From Firmicutes bacterium UBA6648 (GTDB lineage Bacteria; Bacillota; Clostridia; Peptostreptococcales; Anaerovoracaceae), in the NCBI GenBank assembly GCA_002455605.1, contig DKLE01000012.1:1-7069 (forward strand): 7,069 bases of DNA, read 5' to 3'. Below, piece by piece: positions 5,848-7,069 of the stretch. A program made the translations under genes and the position numbers. Position 1 is the first letter of the stretch, and each line of letters starts with the position of its first letter. Below the pieces are notes generated by a model. It saw nothing but the letters and a program-made list of their open reading frames with translations. It did not search any database and was not told the origin of the DNA.

Positions 5848-7069
5848 ATGAAATTAGTAATAGCAGAGAAACCAAGTGTTGCTGCAGAAGTCGCTAAGGT
5901 GATAGGTGCAGACAAACGGGGAAACGGATTTTTTAAAGGAAATGAATATGTGGTATCGTGGTGTGTAGGACATTTAATTGAAACAGTAATGCCGGAAGCA
6001 TATGATGAAAAATATCAGAAATGGCATATCATGGATTTGCCCATTTTACCGCAGGAATGGAAATATCAAGTGTCTTCAGGAGTGCAGGCACAGTTTAACG
6101 TGGTAAAAACTTTGATGGAAAGTGACGATATAGATGAAATTATATGTGCAACCGATGCCGGGCGGGAAGGAGAATTAATCTTCAGACTTGTATATAATCA
6201 GGTTGGATGTACCAAGAATTTCAAGAGGCTTTGGATCAGTTCCATGGAGACCAAGGCCATTAAAGAAGGTTTTGATAAATTAAAGGAAGGGTCAGCCTAT
6301 GACCGCCTGTATCAGGCGGCACTCTGCAGACTTCAGGCGGACTGGCTGGTGGGAATCAATTTTTCCAGATTATTTTCATGTATGTCTAACTCTCAAATGA
6401 ACATCGGGAGAGTTCAGACGCCAACCGTTAACTTAATCGTGGAACGGCAAAGAACAATAGACAATTTTGATTCAAAGCCTTTCTATATACTGACTGCAGC
6501 CTGCTGTTGTGACGGTACAAACTTTACCGCATCAAAGAGAGTAGAAAGCAAAGAAGAAAGCGATAGCCTCGTAGAAAAGTGTAATGGAAAAAATGCCGAA
6601 GTAGCATCCCTGACACAATCACCGGTAAAAGAGAATCCTTCCGCATTATACGATTTAACTACTTTGCAAAGAGATGCCAATAAAATGCTCGGCATGTCGG
6701 CACAGCAGACTTTGGATGCCACGCAAAATTTATATGAAAAGAAGCTGGTCACTTACCCAAGAACAGACAGCAGATATTTGACAGCAGATATGAAGGAAAC
6801 CGCTGCTCAAATTTTAAAAAGTATCTTGCATGCTCCATATATTGATGAAAAAACAGCACAGCTATATGATTTGCAGGAGACTAATATAGAAAGACTGATA
6901 AATGATAAAAAGGTTACCGACCATCATGCGATTATCCCTACTATAGAAGCCTGCAAGGCAAGCAACAAGCTGCCAAGGAATGAATTTAATATCCTGCTCC
7001 TGATTGTATATAAATTGCTGACATCTGCCTACCTGCCTCACGAATATATAAAAACAGAGTTATTTTTAA
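5848..7069 (+). CDS. topB: DNA topoisomerase III, N-terminal part (runs off the window)
   Basis: This is a type IA topoisomerase that passes single strands through a transient break to decatenate and relax DNA. The first 407 codons are present and open to the window edge; family members are roughly 650-730 aa. The TOPRIM domain starts at the first residues (MKLVIAEKPSVA, with E7) and continues to CATDAGREGELIF (D103, E107). The first glycine of the usual DxDxxG pattern's region is here DAG, so the second Asp is Gly105. Other landmarks are WISSMETKAI, QADWLVGINFSRLFS, the conserved NIGRVQTPT (185-193), the active-site loop VTYPRTDSRYL with catalytic Tyr303, and DHHAIIPT (H359, H360). ATG 5848 is required because the family motif begins at residue 3. 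It has no ribosome binding site and sits at the predicted transcription start. The gene is separate from oadA. Whether it is chromosomal or belongs to a mobile element, where topB genes also occur, cannot be decided here. Confidence 0.95.
   Translation, partial: MKLVIAEKPSVAAEVAKVIGADKRGNGFFKGNEYVVSWCVGHLIETVMPEAYDEKYQKWHIMDLPILPQEWKYQVSSGVQAQFNVVKTLMESDDIDEIICATDAGREGELIFRLVYNQVGCTKNFKRLWISSMETKAIKEGFDKLKEGSAYDRLYQAALCRLQADWLVGINFSRLFSCMSNSQMNIGRVQTPTVNLIVERQRTIDNFDSKPFYILTAACCCDGTNFTASKRVESKEESDSLVEKCNGKNAEVASLTQSPVKENPSALYDLTTLQRDANKMLGMSAQQTLDATQNLYEKKLVTYPRTDSRYLTADMKETAAQILKSILHAPYIDEKTAQLYDLQETNIERLINDKKVTDHHAIIPTIEACKASNKLPRNEFNILLLIVYKLLTSAYLPHEYIKTELFL

Noticed and set aside
6483..6752. 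Minus-strand frame of 89 codons opposite topB
   Set aside because: It is antisense to a conserved topoisomerase region and its protein has no recognisable features.

Overview
The window is AT-rich and every supportable gene lies on the + strand. Codon use, strong purine-rich ribosome binding sites, a GH18 enzyme of the spore cortex-lytic type and a stand-alone oxaloacetate decarboxylase-type carboxyltransferase together suggest an anaerobic, probably spore-forming low-GC Bacillota of the class Clostridia. No species can be assigned from the sequence alone. I see no RNA genes, CRISPR array, transposase or phage gene.

Positions 1-2950 hold a tandem duplication of a secreted protein gene: signal peptide, Kelch beta-propeller, then two bacterial Ig-like (Big_2-type) domains. 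The first copy (83-1326) is broken by an in-frame TAA (704-706) and by a missing A in a homopolymer (1252-1257). The second copy (1556-2941) is intact at 461 aa. If copy 1 is repaired on paper it is 414 aa, exactly 47 codons shorter, which is the length of one Kelch repeat. Both copies carry the same ~79-nt leader, with a perfect 12-bp palindrome overlapping a 5-codon mini-ORF. The leader, signal peptide and Ig-like ends are well conserved, while the Kelch blades between them have diverged. A Rho-independent terminator follows copy 1; none is obvious after copy 2.

Positions 3080-4093 encode a 337-aa GH18 glycosidase resembling spore cortex-fragment lytic enzymes, but without the usual N-terminal LysM repeats or a signal peptide. 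It ends at a very strong terminator (4157-4207).

Positions 4349-5746 encode a biotin-dependent carboxyltransferase (oxaloacetate decarboxylase alpha / pyruvate carboxylase B type) with no biotinyl domain. It appears monocistronic, with its own promoter, a ~115-nt AT-rich leader and a terminator (5775-5823).

Positions 5848 to the window end encode the N-terminal ~407 residues of DNA topoisomerase III. Its promoter is close to consensus (TTGGCA, 17-nt spacer, extended -10 TGTTATAAT) and puts the predicted transcription start on or beside the ATG, with no ribosome binding site, so the mRNA is predicted to be leaderless. At both the carboxyltransferase and topoisomerase junctions the -35 box overlaps the 3' arm of the preceding terminator and the T-run lies in the promoter spacer.

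The genes do not form one pathway. They look like independent units: surface or secreted proteins, a spore or wall enzyme, central carbon metabolism and DNA topology. I found no convincing new multi-gene system. The most interesting signals are the duplicated, decaying Kelch/Ig pair with its shared leader, and the compact terminator-promoter junctions with a probable leaderless topB.
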